Positions 45,041 through 58,130 of a stretch of DNA of 64,000 bases are shown here, one piece after another (the first letter of the stretch is position 1; every line of letters begins with the position of its first letter). The stretch comes from Zoroaster sp. YZ-2022. Taxonomy: Eukaryota > Echinodermata > Asteroidea > Forcipulatida > Zoroasteridae. Both the position numbers and the translations under genes were made by a program. The stretch covers positions 39,856,724 to 39,920,723 of the forward strand of contig CM055816.1 in assembly GCA_029582265.1 (NCBI GenBank), in the 5' to 3' direction. The notes beneath the pieces are model-generated. The model was not told where the DNA came from. It worked only from the letters and a program-made list of their open reading frames with translations, and did no database searches.

Positions 45041-48000
45041 ATGTACCCTTTTAGCAGAATGCCTTATTTACAATGAACCCTTTTTAGCAGATTGTCCCTA
45101 TTTACAATTGAACCCTTTTAGCAGATTGCCCCTATTTACAATGTACCCTTTTAGCAGAATGCCTTATTTACAATGAACCCTTTTTAGCAGATTGTCCCTA
45201 TTTACAATTGAACCCTTTTAGCAGATTGCCCCTATTTACAATGAACCCTTTTAGCAGATTGCCCTATTTACAATGAACCCTTTTAGCAGATTGCCCCTAT
45301 TTACAATGAACCCTTTTAGCAGATTGCCCCTATTTACAGTGTACCCTTTTAGCAGAATGCCTTATTTACAATGAACCCTTTTTAGCAGATTGTCCCTATT
45401 TACAATTGAACCCTTTTAGCAGATGCCCCTATTTACAATGAACCCTTTTAGCAGATTGCCCCTATTTACAATGAACCCTTTTAGCAGATTGCCCCTATTT
45501 ACAATGTACCCTTTTAGCAGATTGCCCCCTATTTACAATGTAAAATTCTGTTAGCAGATTGTTCTATTTACAATGAACCCTTTTAGCAGATTGCCCCTAT
45601 TTACAATGAACCCTTTTATCAGATTGCCCCTATTTACAATGTACCCTTTTAGCAGATTGCCCCCTATTTACAATGTACCCTGTTAGCACATTGCCCCTAT
45701 TTACAATGAACCCTTTTAGCAGATTATCCTATTTACAATGTACCCTTTTAGCAGATTGCCCCTATTTACAATGAACCCTTTTAGCAGATTGCCCCTATTT
45801 ACAATGTACCCTTTTAGCAGATTGCCCCTATTTACAATGAACACTTTTTAGCAGATTGCCCTATTTACAATGAACCCTTTTAGCAGATTGGCCTATTTAC
45901 AATGTACCCATTTAGCAGATTGCCCCTATTTACAATGAACCCTTTTAGCAGATTGCCCCTATTTACAATGAACCCTTTTAGCAGATTGCCCCTATTTACA
46001 ATGTACCCTTTTAGCAGATTGCCCCTGTTTACAATGTACCCTTTTAGCAGATTGCCCCTATTTACAATTTACCCTTTGACCCTATATACAATGTACCTTT
46101 TAGCAGATTGCCCCTATTTACAATGAACCCTTTTAGCAGATTGCCCCTATTTACAATGTACCCTTTTAGCAGATTACCACTATTTACAATGAACCCTTTT
46201 TAGCAGATTACCCCTATTTACAATGAACCCTTTAGTAGATTACCCTATTTACAATGTACCCTTTTGCAGATGCACCTATTTATAATGAACCTTTTAGTAG
46301 ATTGCCCCTATTTACAATGTACCCTTTTTAGTAGATTGCCCCTATTTACAATGAACCCTTTTTAGCAGATTGCCCCTATTTACAATGAACCCTTTTAGCA
46401 GATTACCCTATTTACAATGAACCCTTTTAGCAGATTACCCTATTTACAATGTACCCTTTTAGCAGATTGCCCCCTATTTACAATGAACCCTTTTTAGCAG
46501 ATTACCCTATTTACAATGAACCCTTTTAGCAGATTGCCCCTATTTACAATGAACCCTTTTAGCAGATTACCCTATTTACAATGTACCCTTATAGCAGATT
46601 GCCCCTATTTACAATGAACCCTTTTTAGCAAATTACCTTATTTACAATGTACCCTTTTAGCAGATTGCCCCTATTTACAATGAGCCCTTTTAGCAGATTG
46701 CCCCTGTTTACAATGAACACTTTTAGCAGATTACCCTATTTGCAATGAACCCTTTTTAGCAGATTGCCCCTATTTACAGTGTACCCTTTTAGCAGATTGC
46801 CCCTATTTACAATGAACCCTTTTTAGCAGATTCCCCCTATTTACAATGAACCCTTTTAGCAGATTGCCCCTATTTACAATGAACCCTTTTTAGCAGATTG
46901 CCCCTATTTACAATGCACCCTTTTAGCAGATTGCCCCTATTTACAATGAACCCTTTTAGCAGATTGCCCTATTTGTGTACCACTTTTTAGCAGATCGCCC
47001 CTATTGACAATCCACCTTTTTCGCAGATTGCCCTATTTACAATGCACCCTTTTAGCAGATTGCCCCTATTTACAATGAACCCTTTTAGCAGATTGTCCCT
47101 ATTTACAATGAACCCTTTTTAGCAGATTGCCCCTATTTACAATGAACCCTTTTAGCAGATTGCCACTATTTACAGTGTACCCTTTTAGCAGATTGCCCCT
47201 ATTTACAATGAACCCTTTTTAGCAGATTGCCCCTATTTACAATGAACCCTTGTAGATTGTTGCCCCTATTTACAATGAACCCTTTTAGCAGATTACCCTA
47301 TTTGCAATGAACCCTTTTTAGCAGATTGCCCCTATTTACAGTGTACCCTTTTAGCAGAATGCCTTATTTACAATGTACCCTTTTAGCAGATTGCCCCCTA
47401 TTTACAATGTACCCTGTTAGCACATTGCCCCTATTTACAATGAACCCTTTTAGCAGATTATCCTATTTACAATGTACCCTATTTTAGCAGAGTGCCCCTA
47501 TTTACAATGTACCCTATTTTAGCAGATCGCCCTATTTACAATGTACCCTATTTTAGCAGATTGTTCTGTTTACAATAAAATTCTTTTAGCAGATTGCCTA
47601 TTTACAATTTACCCTTTGACCCTATATACAATGTACCTTTTAGCAGATTGCCTCATTTACAATGAACCTTTTAGCAGATTGCCCCTATTTAAAAATTCTT
47701 TTAGCAGATTACCACTATTTACAATGAACCTTTTAGCAGATTACCCCTATTTACAATGAACCCTTTTAGTAGATTACCCTCATTTACAATGTACCTTTAC
47801 AGATGCCCTTATTTACAATGAACCCTTTTAGTAGATTGTTCTATTACAATGTACCTTTTTTAGCAGATTGCCCCTATTTACAATGAACCCTTTTTAGCAG
47901 ATTGCCCTATTTACAATGAACCTTTAGCAGATTACCTTATTTACAATGAACCCTTTAGTAGATTACCCTATTTACAATAAAAATTTTTAGCAGATTGCCC

Positions 48001-51000
48001 CTATTTACAATGAACCGTTTTTAGCAGATTGCCCCTATTTACAATGAACCCTTTTAGCAGATTGTCCCTATTTACAATGAACCCTTTAGCAGATTATCTA
48101 TTTATAATGTACCCTATAGCAGATTGCCCCTATTTACAATGAACCCTTTTAGCAAATTACCTTATTTACAATGTACCCTTTTAGCAGATTGCCCTATTTA
48201 CAATGAGCCCTTAGCAGATTGCCCCTATTTACAATGAACTTTTAGCAGATTACCCTATTTGCAATGAACCCTTTTTAGCAGATTGCCCCTATTTACAGTG
48301 TACCCTTTAGCAGATCTCCCTATTTACAATGAACCCTTTTAGCAGATTACCTATTTATTAATGAACCTTTTAGCAGATTGCCCCTATTTACAATGAACCT
48401 TTTTAGCAGATTGTCTATTTATAATTTCACCTTTTGACCATATATACAATGTACCTTTAGCAGATTGCCCTTTTGCCCATGAACCCTTTGTAGCAGATTT
48501 CTGCCTCTATTTAACAAAAATTTTTAGCAGATTACCACTATTTACAATGAACCCTTTTTAGCAGATTACCCCTATTTACAATGTACCCTTTTAGCAGATG
48601 CACCTATTTACAATGAACCCTTTTAGCAGATTGCCCCTATTTACAATGTACCCTTTTAGCAGATTGCCCCTATTTACAATGAACCCTTTTTAGCAGATTG
48701 CCCCTATTTACAATGAACCCTTTTAGCAGATTACCCTATTTACAATGAACCCTTTTAGCAGATTACCCTATTTACAATGTACCCTTTTAGCAGATTGCCC
48801 CCTATTTACAATGAACCCTTTTTAGCAGATTACCCTATTTACAATGAACCCTTTTAGCAGATTGCCCCTATTTACAATGAACCCTTTTAGCAGATTACCC
48901 TATTTACAATGTACCCTTATAGCAGATTGCCCCTATTTACAATGAACCCTTTTTAGCAAATTACCTTATTTACAATGTACCCTTTTAGCAGATTGCCCTG
49001 CTAATGAGCCCTTTAGCAGATTGCCCCTGTTTATAATGAACACTTTTAGCAGATTACCCTATTTGCAATGAACCCTTTTTAGCAGATTGCCCCTATTTAC
49101 AGTGTACCCTTTTAGCAGATTGCCCCTATTTACAATGAACCCTTTTTAGCAGATTCCCCCTATTTACAATGAACCCTTTTTAGCAGATTGCCCCTATTTA
49201 CAATGAACCGTTTTTAGCAGATTGCCCCTATTTACAATGCACCCTTTTAGCAGATTGCCCCTATTTACAATGAACCCTTTTTGCAGATTGTCCCTATTTA
49301 CAATGAACCCTTTTTAGCAGATTGCCCCTATTTACAATGAACCCTTTTAGCAGATTGCCACTATTTACAGTGTACCCTTTTAGCAGATTGCCCCTATTTA
49401 CAATGAAGCCTTTTTAGCAGATTGCCCCTATTTACAATGAACCCTTTTAGCAGATTGCCCCTATTTACAATGAACCCTTTTAGCAGATTACCCTATTTGC
49501 AATGAACCCTTTTTAGCAGATTGCCCCTATTTACAGTGTACCCTTTTAGCAGAATGCCTTATTTACAATGTACCCTTTTAGCAGATTGTTCTTATTTACA
49601 ATGAAAATTTTGTTAGCACATTGCCCCTTATTTACAATGAACCCTTTTAGCAGATTATCCTATTTACAATGTACCCTTTTAGCAGATTTGCCCTTATTAC
49701 AATGAACCCTTTAGCAGATTACCCTATTTAAATGAACCTTTTTTGCTGCCCTATTTACAGTGTACCCTTTTAGCAGAATGCCTTATTTACAATGAACCCT
49801 TTTAGCAGATTGTCCTTATTACAATTGAACCCTTTTAGCAGATTGCCGCTATTTACAATGAACCCTTTTAGCAGATTGCCCTATTTACAATGAACCCTTT
49901 TAGTAGATTGCCCCTATTTACAATGAACCTTTTAGCAGATTGCCCCTATTTACAGTGTACCTTTTAGCAGAATGCCTTATTTACAATGAACCTTTTAGCA
50001 GATTGTCTATTTACAATTGGAACCCTTTAGCAGATTGCTCCTATTTACAATGAACCCTTTTAGCAGATTGTCCTATTTACAATGAACCCTTTAGCAGATT
50101 GCCCTTATTTACAATGAACCTTTTAGCAGATTGTCCTTATTTACAATGAACCCTTTAGCAGATTGCCCCTATTTACAATGAACCCTTTTTAGCAGATTGT
50201 CCCTATTTACAATGAACCCTTTTTAGCAGATTGCCCCAATTTACAATGCACCCTTTTAGCAGATTGCCCCTATTTACAATGCACCCTTTTAGCAGATTGC
50301 CCTATTTACAATGAACCCTTTTTAGCAGATTGCCCCTATTTACAATGAACCCTTTTTAGCAGATTGCCCCTATTTACAATGAACCCTTTTAGCAGATTAC
50401 CCTATTTGCAATGAACCCTTTTTAGCAGATTGCCCCTATTTACAATGAACCCTTTTTAGCAGATTGCCCCTACAATGAACCCTTTTAGCAGATTGCCCCT
50501 ATTTACAATGAACCCTTTTTAGCAGATTGCCCCTATTTACAATGCACCCTTTTAGCAGATTGCCCCTATTTACAATGAACCCTTTTAGCAGATTGCCCCT
50601 ATTTACAATGTACCCTTTTTAGCAGATTGCCCCTATTTACAATGAACCCTTTTTAGCAGATTGTCCCTATTTACAATGAACCCTTTTTAGCAGATTGCTC
50701 CTATTTACAATGCACCCTTTTAGCAGATTGCCCCTATTTACAATGCACCCTTTTAGCAGATTGCCCCTATTTACAATGAACCCTTTTTAGCAGATTGCCC
50801 CTATTTACAATGCACCCTTTTAGCAGATTGCCCGTATTTACAATGAACCCTTTTAGCAGATTGCCCTATTTACAATGAACCTTTAGCAGATTACCCTATT
50901 TGCAATGAACCCTTTTAGCAGATTGCCCCTATTTACAATAGAACCCTTTAGCAGATTGCCCTCATAATGAACCCTTTTGTAGATTGCCCCTATTTACAAT

Positions 51001-51479
51001 GTACCCTTTTTAGCAGATTGCCCTTATTTACAAACAAATTTTAGCAGATTGCCCCTATTTACAATGAACCCTTTTAGCAGATTGCCCCTATTTACAATGC
51101 ACCCTTTTAGCAGATTGCCCCTATTTACAATGCATCCTTTTAGCAGATTGCCCCTATTTACAATGTACCCTTTTTAGCAGATTGCCCCTATTTACAATGA
51201 ACCCTTTTAGCAGATTGCCCCTATTTACAATGAACCCTTTTTAGCAGATTGCCTCTATTTACAATGAAGCCTTTTTAGCAGATTGCCCCCTATTTACAAT
51301 GAACCCTTTTTAGCAGATTGCCCCTATTTACAATGAAGCCTTTTTAGCAGATTGCCCCTATTTACAATGAACCCTTTTAGCAGATTGCCCTATTTACAAT
51401 GCACCCTTTTAGCAGATTGCCCTATTTACAATGCACCCTTTTAGCAGATTGCCCCCTATTTACAATGTACTCTTTTAAA

Positions 51480-54060
51480 AACAATGAAAAATCGAAAGCT
51501 CAATAACTCCCTAACGAAATGATGTGCAGACTTGTAACTTGCTACAAACATTTTATTAGATATGTAGAAGTACCCATAAAAATTCCAGCCGTTCGGTTCA
51601 ATGGGATAAAACAATGGAAATGTAAAAACCACAATACCATCCAAATGGAATGGCGTAGAGACTTGTAATTTTGCACTAACATTTGTCCCAATGTGTAAAT
51701 ATATATAAAATCGTAAAATCAATACAAACATAATTAGTTCCGCTATTATGGCCTAAAACAATGAAAATTAAAAAGCCATATAACTCCCTAACGAAATGAT
51801 GTTCAGACTTGTAACTTGGTAAAAACATTAATTATGATATGTATATGTACCTTAAATTGAAATAAAATCCACCGGTTCCGGTTTAATGGGCTAAAACAAT
51901 GGCAAATTCAAAGCCCAATAACTCCCAAACGAATGGATTTACATACTTGCACTATGGAGCAAAAACATTAGTCTTGATATGAAGATGTATCTTAAGTCAT
52001 GAACAATAATTTAAGCGTGACCGGTTCCGTTATCATGGGCTAAAACAATGGAACAAATAAAAAGCCCTATAACTCGCGAACAAAATGATTTAGAGACTTG
52101 TGCTGTTGCATAAATATTTGTCCCGATATGTAGATATATCTAAAAATAATAAAATCCATAGGCCTACATACATCATCGGTTCCGTTATTATGGACAAAAA
52201 CAATGAAAATGAAACAGCCCTATAACTCCCTAACGAAATGAGGTTCAGACTTGTAACTTGGTACAACAATTTATTAAATTCATAAAGAGTCCATCCGTTC
52301 CTTTCTAATGGGCTAAAACAATGGAAACGTACAAGCACCATAACTCACTGACGTTCAGAGTTGTAACTTGGCAGAATAATCGACTGGATTTATGAGTGTT
52401 AGTAAGGAACCGTTGTGGTCCAGTGGTTAATGCGTCTGACTGCAAATTAAAATGTAATGAGTTCAAGATCCGTCTTGAACATGATCACACTAATTTTATT
52501 GCTTTTCTTTATTTATTTTTATCCGTTCACGGCTCTCATTATTACACTTACTGACTTACAGACAATAATCAACTGAATTTACTGTTACACGTTATGGAAG
52601 CTCAGTGCTCTAGTGGTGAAATCTTCAGATAGTTAATCGTAATGTCCTTGTATAGTTCGAGATCCGCCATTAACATGACCGTAGCAATTCTGTTGCTCTT
52701 CTTGTAATATTGCACAATTATCGACTGGATTTACTACGACACATTATGGAAGCTCACTGGTCCAGTGGTGAATTCCTTTCACCACTAATCCGAAGGTTCT
52801 GAACATCACTGCACTAATTTGGTTACTTTGTTTTATTTTCTTCTTTATCCATTCATCTGTGGTCAATTAAATCAGTTCCACAAAAATGCCTGAAATTTTT
52901 TTACATCAACGACTTTAAAATGTTTTATTTTCCGACTTTGTACTAAAACCAAACCCAACCACCTTACGTTTGTAATCCAACAAACGTACTTTTCATTGTT
53001 TTTTTTCTTCAAGATTTCAATACGATTCCATCGCTGTAATGCAAAACATATCAAGATCAACGATCACAATTTCTTCTGTAATTCTAAAACGTGGCTTATA
53101 ATGAATGACTTCGCAGTTGAATAGATACATCACTGATGGAAAATAGAAGCAGAATTAATGCTTGTGGATTTATGCTCGTGCATAAGTTTATATTACATCT
53201 ACACAATAGGCGAAGCCTTGGTAAATAATTTAACCTCGACAACAGCCATAACCGTATTATTAGCAGTGTTACCATAAGTGCGTTACTATTGTCTGAAATG
53301 TTAGTTAATCAAAAAGGCAATATAAATTGAATAGAAGATCTCACTTGAAAGTAGAAGCAGGAAATTACAATACGTAGAGCAGTACTCACGCCCATCTCTA
53401 AAACTAGACAGTATAGACGAAACCTTGGTATACAATTTAACAATGACAAAAGACATAGCCTTATATAGTATTTGCAGTATAGGCTCAGTAGTTGCCAATG
53501 CGCTTCACTTTTGTCTGATCATTTGAAAGCATTATAACTCCCGAACGGAATGACGTCAGACTTGAAACTTGGCACAATATATTGTATGACATGTAGATGT
53601 ATATTAAATAAATAAAGTCATAAAAACGTACCAGTAAAATGGGCTAAAACAGTGGAAGTTTAAAAGAACTATAACTCTCAAATGGATGACGTGCAGACTG
53701 TACAAAGGCACAATAATCGCTTGAATTAACGAAGCTCGGTGGTTCAGTGGTGAGTGCGTCTGACTGCTAATTAAAATTTCCCGAGTTCGAGATCCGCCAT
53801 AACCATGACTGTACATATTTTATTACTCTTCTTTGTTTTCTTCGTTATCCGTTCACTGCTATTATTATTAAACCTACTAAAAGCTGTGAAGTACAGACTC
53901 GTAATATGACACAATAATCGACTGGATTTACTAGTACATGTTATGGAAACACGGTGGTCTAGTGTTAAATTCACCTGACTCCTAATCAAGAGTTCCTTAG
54001 TTTGAGATTCGCCATGTACATGACTGCAATAATTTATTACTCTTCTTTGTTTTCTGAAAT
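51480..54060 (+). repeat. Degenerate repeats of about 140 bp mixed with tRNA-like heads
   Basis: The phrase TAACTCCCTAACGAAATGA followed by CAGACTTGTAACTTGG recurs, worn, at about 51504, 51640, 51780, 51920, 52070, 52222, 52338, 53532, 53670 and 53885. It is often preceded by GGGCTAAAACAATGGAAAT. A second layer repeats longer blocks: a segment with TTTTCCGACTTTGTAC and CACCTTACGTTTGTAA at 52925-52990 and again at 54090-54150, and a tandem pair of about 205 bp at 53110-53310 and 53320-53520. No gene. Confidence 0.75.
52400..53975 (+). repeat. Five tRNA-like SINE heads
   Basis: Worn tRNA-like segments begin at about 52413, 52598, 52748, 53728 and 53945. The best have a box A match TGGTCCAGTGG and a box B-like AGTTCGAGATCC about 45-50 nt later, joined by GCGTCTGACTGC-like sequence. 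None folds as a full tRNA by eye (the acceptor stem is not closed), so they are repeats and not tRNA genes. Confidence 0.6.
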
Positions 54061-55892
54061 TTGTACATAAACGCGTTCAAATGTTTTACTTTCCGACTTT
54101 TTAACAAAAAAACAACGCCAAACACCTTACGTTTGTAACCCAACAAACATACTTCTCGTTTTTTGTTTTTGTTTTTTGTTTGTTTTGTTTTTGTGTTTTC
54201 ACCAACCAGTGAAATACGAAATACATGTATACGCGGTTATTGGAACCAGACCAAATTTCTCATGTACAAAGTATAGTGACTATATAAGAGAGGCCGCACA
54301 ATTTGGGCAAATGTTCATACCCCTATGTGAAAAAGTTGGTTAAAACACAGAGCGACAGAATTCCAATTGATCCAGCAATTTTGGCTGCAATTTGACATTG
54401 TTTCATACGGAGACCAGAAACCGGAGACTTTTTATCCGTATACAATCTTATGTGTAAATCCAAGTGCACACTTTATGTAGCCGATGTTGTAATAAGTACA
54501 CAATTGGTAACCTCTAATCGAAGAACATAATATTGCTTAATATTTCTATGTGTTAAGTAAAATAGTGATGGTAGTAAACATTCATTAAATCTGTCTGTCT
54601 GTGGCGCTTTCATTAACAAATAATAATAAATAATTAATAAAATAAATTTCCCAAAGTTAGAATAAATAGACTCCAGAAACAATCTGTATGTATGTTTACT
54701 ATTTTATCGATAATGACACAATTTAATAAGCTGAAACTTTCACAGATTGATTATCTTAAGACGTAAAAGAAAGTACGGATACTTTAAGAAACAATTTGTC
54801 AACATTAGGTATACCGATGGTGTATTGCTAATTAATATGGAACGTGGCTAAATAACAAATATAGTCCTATATCAGCATCATTTATGAATTTCGGTTGTCG
54901 GTAAACGAAAATTATGAGTAATATTTTTAGTTAAAAGCGGAGTGAATTTAAACAAGTGAAGTTGACATTTGTTATTGTTCGTAACATTTATTTTATTTCA
55001 GAACAAAATAATTAGGGCTTGTCTGTAAATGCATCCACACTTCATAAGAATGAAGATAAAATATATAAAAATCATCCTGTGAATGTTTCAGCTTATTTCA
55101 TTGTGTCATTTACGAGAAAATATTGAAAGTGCATTCAGAATGTTCGTATTCATTCTACGTGGAATGTATGTCTTTGGGTGACAGAAAATCATTTTTGAAA
55201 TAGCATAATTTCTCTTATTTTACTAAATACGATAGCACATGAGACAGAAATATTTCACGAGATGTTTGATGTAATACACATTGTGATTACATTATATGCG
55301 GACATGACATGTAATGAGTGTTCATTGTAACATTGTAACAGGCAATAGTGTTTGACTAAGTGTTACTATAGCGGACCAATTTGTAACTTCTCACAAGAGT
55401 TAAGAATAGTTTTTAATGGGTTTTTAATTGGTATAGGCTGTCAGACTATTATTTAATATGTATGAAATGTCTTAGAACATGTGGATGTTATCTCGCACTC
55501 TAGCATCACGGGTCAACAATCTCCTATCATTGAATCCATTCAAAACGGGCTTGTAAAACTATTTTAGGCAATAATTACACCTCATATGATTCATCTCTTC
55601 TTCTCGGGATTGACATCCTGGCTGACAACCCCGTGCAAAATCACTTCTCCCCCTATGCCTTAGTATCATGGTAGAAATCTATGTTATTGGCGCAACATTT
55701 CCATTATTCCTAAGAGAACCAGTCGATTTAAAAAATAGCCCTGTTTCTTTTTTATCAATTTGTTTAATATTAAGTAATCCATTTTCTTCTTTTTTCGGTG
55801 ATTGCACCAGTTTTCTTGGTGTGTTTTTTTTGTATTTTTTTGTTTTTGTTTTTGTTACACTCCTGATAAAGGACCTTATTATTTTATATAGA
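54061..55892. other. Intergenic or intronic DNA, nothing recognised
   Basis: AT-rich DNA with a T/G-rich tract at 54150-54200. A frame at 55668-55922 is hydrophobic only because of T-rich sequence and is not called. Confidence 0.35.
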
Positions 55893-56081
55893 GGGATTAG
55901 AGTACCCCTTTATATGATGTAAACCTTAGTGGATCCAGAGGGCAAAGAGAGGAGACAGAGAATAGAGTACCCCTTTATATGATGTAAACCTTATTGGATC
56001 CAGAGGGCAAAGAGAGGAGAGAGGGAACAGAGTACCCCTTGATATGATGTAAACCATAGTGGATCCAGAGGGCAAAGAGAG
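55893..56081 (+). repeat. 65-bp tandem repeat, three copies
   Basis: GAGTACCCCTTTATATGATG recurs at 55900, 55965 and 56030, with CCAGAGGGCAAAGAGAG between. The last copy is slightly diverged. Confidence 0.9.
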
Positions 56082-57480
56082 TTAACCATTTAACAGATTG
56101 GTAGTTTTTTAATCAATCCGTTTTAGAGTGACATGCCTACTTATGTGTCATTGTTGGTGTGAACCAGTTACATGAAGTTGCACGAAATATAAACCAGTGT
56201 AATAGATTCAGTTCACTGACCGTATTGTCCATAGTCGGTCAGGCTTTTAGTTTTCTATGATGGAGGCGGGCATACCGGGTAGTTGATATTCTGACACCAC
56301 ATTACGCCACCAAGAGCCAATTCATCCGACAAAACTTTGGGCAGTAAATAGTCCAACAGCTAATTAGTCTGATATCCCATTATTGCGACAGTGGGCAGCG
56401 ATCACAGAGAGGAAATAACGAGGGATGGCAATATGAATGTTCCCCATAATTATCATCCCTCTAAAAACCATGGGCTTATATTCAGAGTTCAGAAATGATT
56501 ACATCAGGCCCCTATTCCAACAGGTTCTAACCATCCCAAATCCTTCAAAATCAACCGGAGGATTTTCGTTGACTTAGCCTACGGATTGGAAATAGTACGG
56601 ATCCTGCATAAACTCATATTGGTTAATTTTGAAGGATTGAGGAAGTAGCTAGGATCCTCCATAAACTCATATTGTTTAATTGTGAAGGAGTGAAGCCGTT
56701 ACCAGCTATGAAAATATAAATGAAAATATAAATGAAAATATCGGGGAAGAGTCCATCGTGGGGGTATGCCCACCCTCCCAACCGCTCCCCCTCAGTCGTC
56801 ATAATAGATTTCAGCTTCTGATTCCGACGGTCCTGGACCTTCTTAATGTACTTAACAATAATCATTTAACCAATATATTTGGTTGAAATTAAAAAAATAG
56901 ATACATCACCCTAGAAACTAAAGCAAACCGCCATGGCTCAAAACTGGATACGTACCAGGTATCCATGGCAACAAGTGCACAACATATTTATTTGTGAATT
57001 TTTTTAAAGTAATGCAATTTATTCATATGTCAGGTCTTTCTGTCAAGTTGTTAAGAAAGGACTTCCCTGATTCAAACAATCATAAATTAAAACAATGGCA
57101 AAATTAATTCATGTCATCTAATGCGCCGAAGACAGATTTTCAATGCTATATATAGGACACCGATTCCATGCCCTGTTGAAAGTCTGCTCTAATCGTGACG
57201 ATACTGTTCTTTTAATGTGAAGATGCACACCACATTTTTGTTTCATTGTATATGTAGATTCTGTTTTTAAAATTGGTTCATAATGGTTTGTCTGTATGTA
57301 TAGTTGTCTAATTTAATTGATACTTAATTATTTCCTTTTGTTAATTTTTTGGGGAAATTGTTTTGTCTCCGTTTTTTGTTTCCTTAATTCACAATTTTTT
57401 GGCTTCACTGTTTCTTCGTTCTTTTTATCCGTTTAATTCCACGATTCTCAGTTTCTCTGAAATGTTATGTTTTGTTATGT
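56082..57480. other. Intronic or intergenic DNA with a partial MITE
   Basis: A phrase with CCATAAACTCATATTG-TTAATT occurs twice (56605-56640 and 56660-56695). One arm of the 40091-40300 MITE family lies at 57155-57216. No supported exon. Confidence 0.4.
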
Positions 57481-57487
57481 ATTCTAA

Positions 57488-57724
57488 GTGACCTGGTTTG
57501 AATTCACGGATGTCGCTGCACATATGTGTTTCTTTGGACAAGAACCGGATCCCAACGAGTTTGGGAAACTTCGTTGGGTGATGCCAGCTAACCATAAAGA
57601 CCGATGTTCGTGTACTAGTATCATGCCTGGTGGTCTAAGCACTTATACACCTGAGACTTTGAAACTGTTCTACACTGATCATCCACTGCTTTACCGACTA
57701 TCAATCCGTCATGACAGATACTGA
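57488..57724 (+). CDS. Possible exon or short frame of unknown function
   Basis: An open frame of 78 codons with non-repetitive composition (PDPNEFGKLRWVMPANHKDR, then CSCTSIMPGG and LKLFYTDHPLLYRL), ending in TGA. CTAAG just upstream could be a splice acceptor in phase 1, which would fit the neighbouring EGF exons. I recognise no domain. If real it would terminate the protein before the EGF exons, so it would be an alternative or unrelated exon. Confidence 0.25.
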   Translation: MTWFEFTDVAAHMCFFGQEPDPNEFGKLRWVMPANHKDRCSCTSIMPGGLSTYTPETLKLFYTDHPLLYRLSIRHDRY

Positions 57725-58038
57725 AATAATAATAGCACTAAATATATAATAATATCGCTCCATCAACTAAGAGGTCCAACATTGCACCAAAAATACTCAT
57801 TGTTTGTCAAATACTTAAATAATACACCAAACTCATATAAAGTATTCTATATTGAAATGAGATTAATACATTCAGATTTTTCGTATTGATGCCATCCTCA
57901 ACATTACAAATGCAAATGTTATTATTTTTAAACACTAATTCTATACCAATTTACCTTGAAATGACTCCAAGTACGAGTAATTTATTTGAATGGTGTTAAA
58001 AGATCTTAAAACTTACTCAAACATTTATATTTCCCCAG

Positions 58039-58130
58039 ATTGCAAAACCAACTGTACTAATGAAGGTCGGATGGATGACAAACCCAAGTCAAATGTAAAT
58101 GCAAGCAAACTGGAGTGGCAAAATGTTCAG
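58039..58130 (+). pseudogene. Decayed EGF exon 1 of the cluster
   Basis: Bounded by TTTCCCCAG and GTGAGT. It is 92 nt, one base short of the 93 nt of the intact copy. The start (C..NC.NEGRMDDK) and the nucleotide end AACTGGAGTGGCAAAATG match the EGF exon at 59270-59362. The missing base shifts the frame in the middle, removing several cysteines. Confidence 0.55.

Larger units (their letters stand above)
40315..51478 (+). repeat. Giant 33-bp minisatellite, about 330 units
   Basis: Unit: ATTTACAATG(A/T)ACCC, then TTTTAGCAGATTGCCCCT. It is mostly 33 bp, with 32- and 34-bp variants caused by CCC/CCCC and TTTT/TTTTT differences. Runs of pure 33-bp units create open frames with an 11-residue period (for example 40451-40783), which are artefacts. 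Two interruptions carry the same retrotransposon tail (42103-42242 and 44903-45040). A variant phrase TTTGACCCTATATACAATG occurs at about 43303, 46073, 47608 and 48434. The part from 47500 to 50000 has more small indels than the rest. Confidence 0.97.

Noticed and set aside
40451..47759. Open frames with an 11-residue period (MYPFSRLPLFT)
   Set aside because: A 33-bp repeat without stops gives this automatically. Frames break wherever a unit is 32 or 34 bp.
52413..53800. Functional tRNA genes
   Set aside because: Box A and box B-like strings are present, but acceptor and anticodon stems do not close, and copies are worn and repeated.
56623..56865. Minus-strand frame with a plausible-looking KKVQDRRNQKLK segment
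   Set aside because: Only the first half looks protein-like and the rest is a repeated AT phrase. No family recognised; possibly the end of a retroelement.
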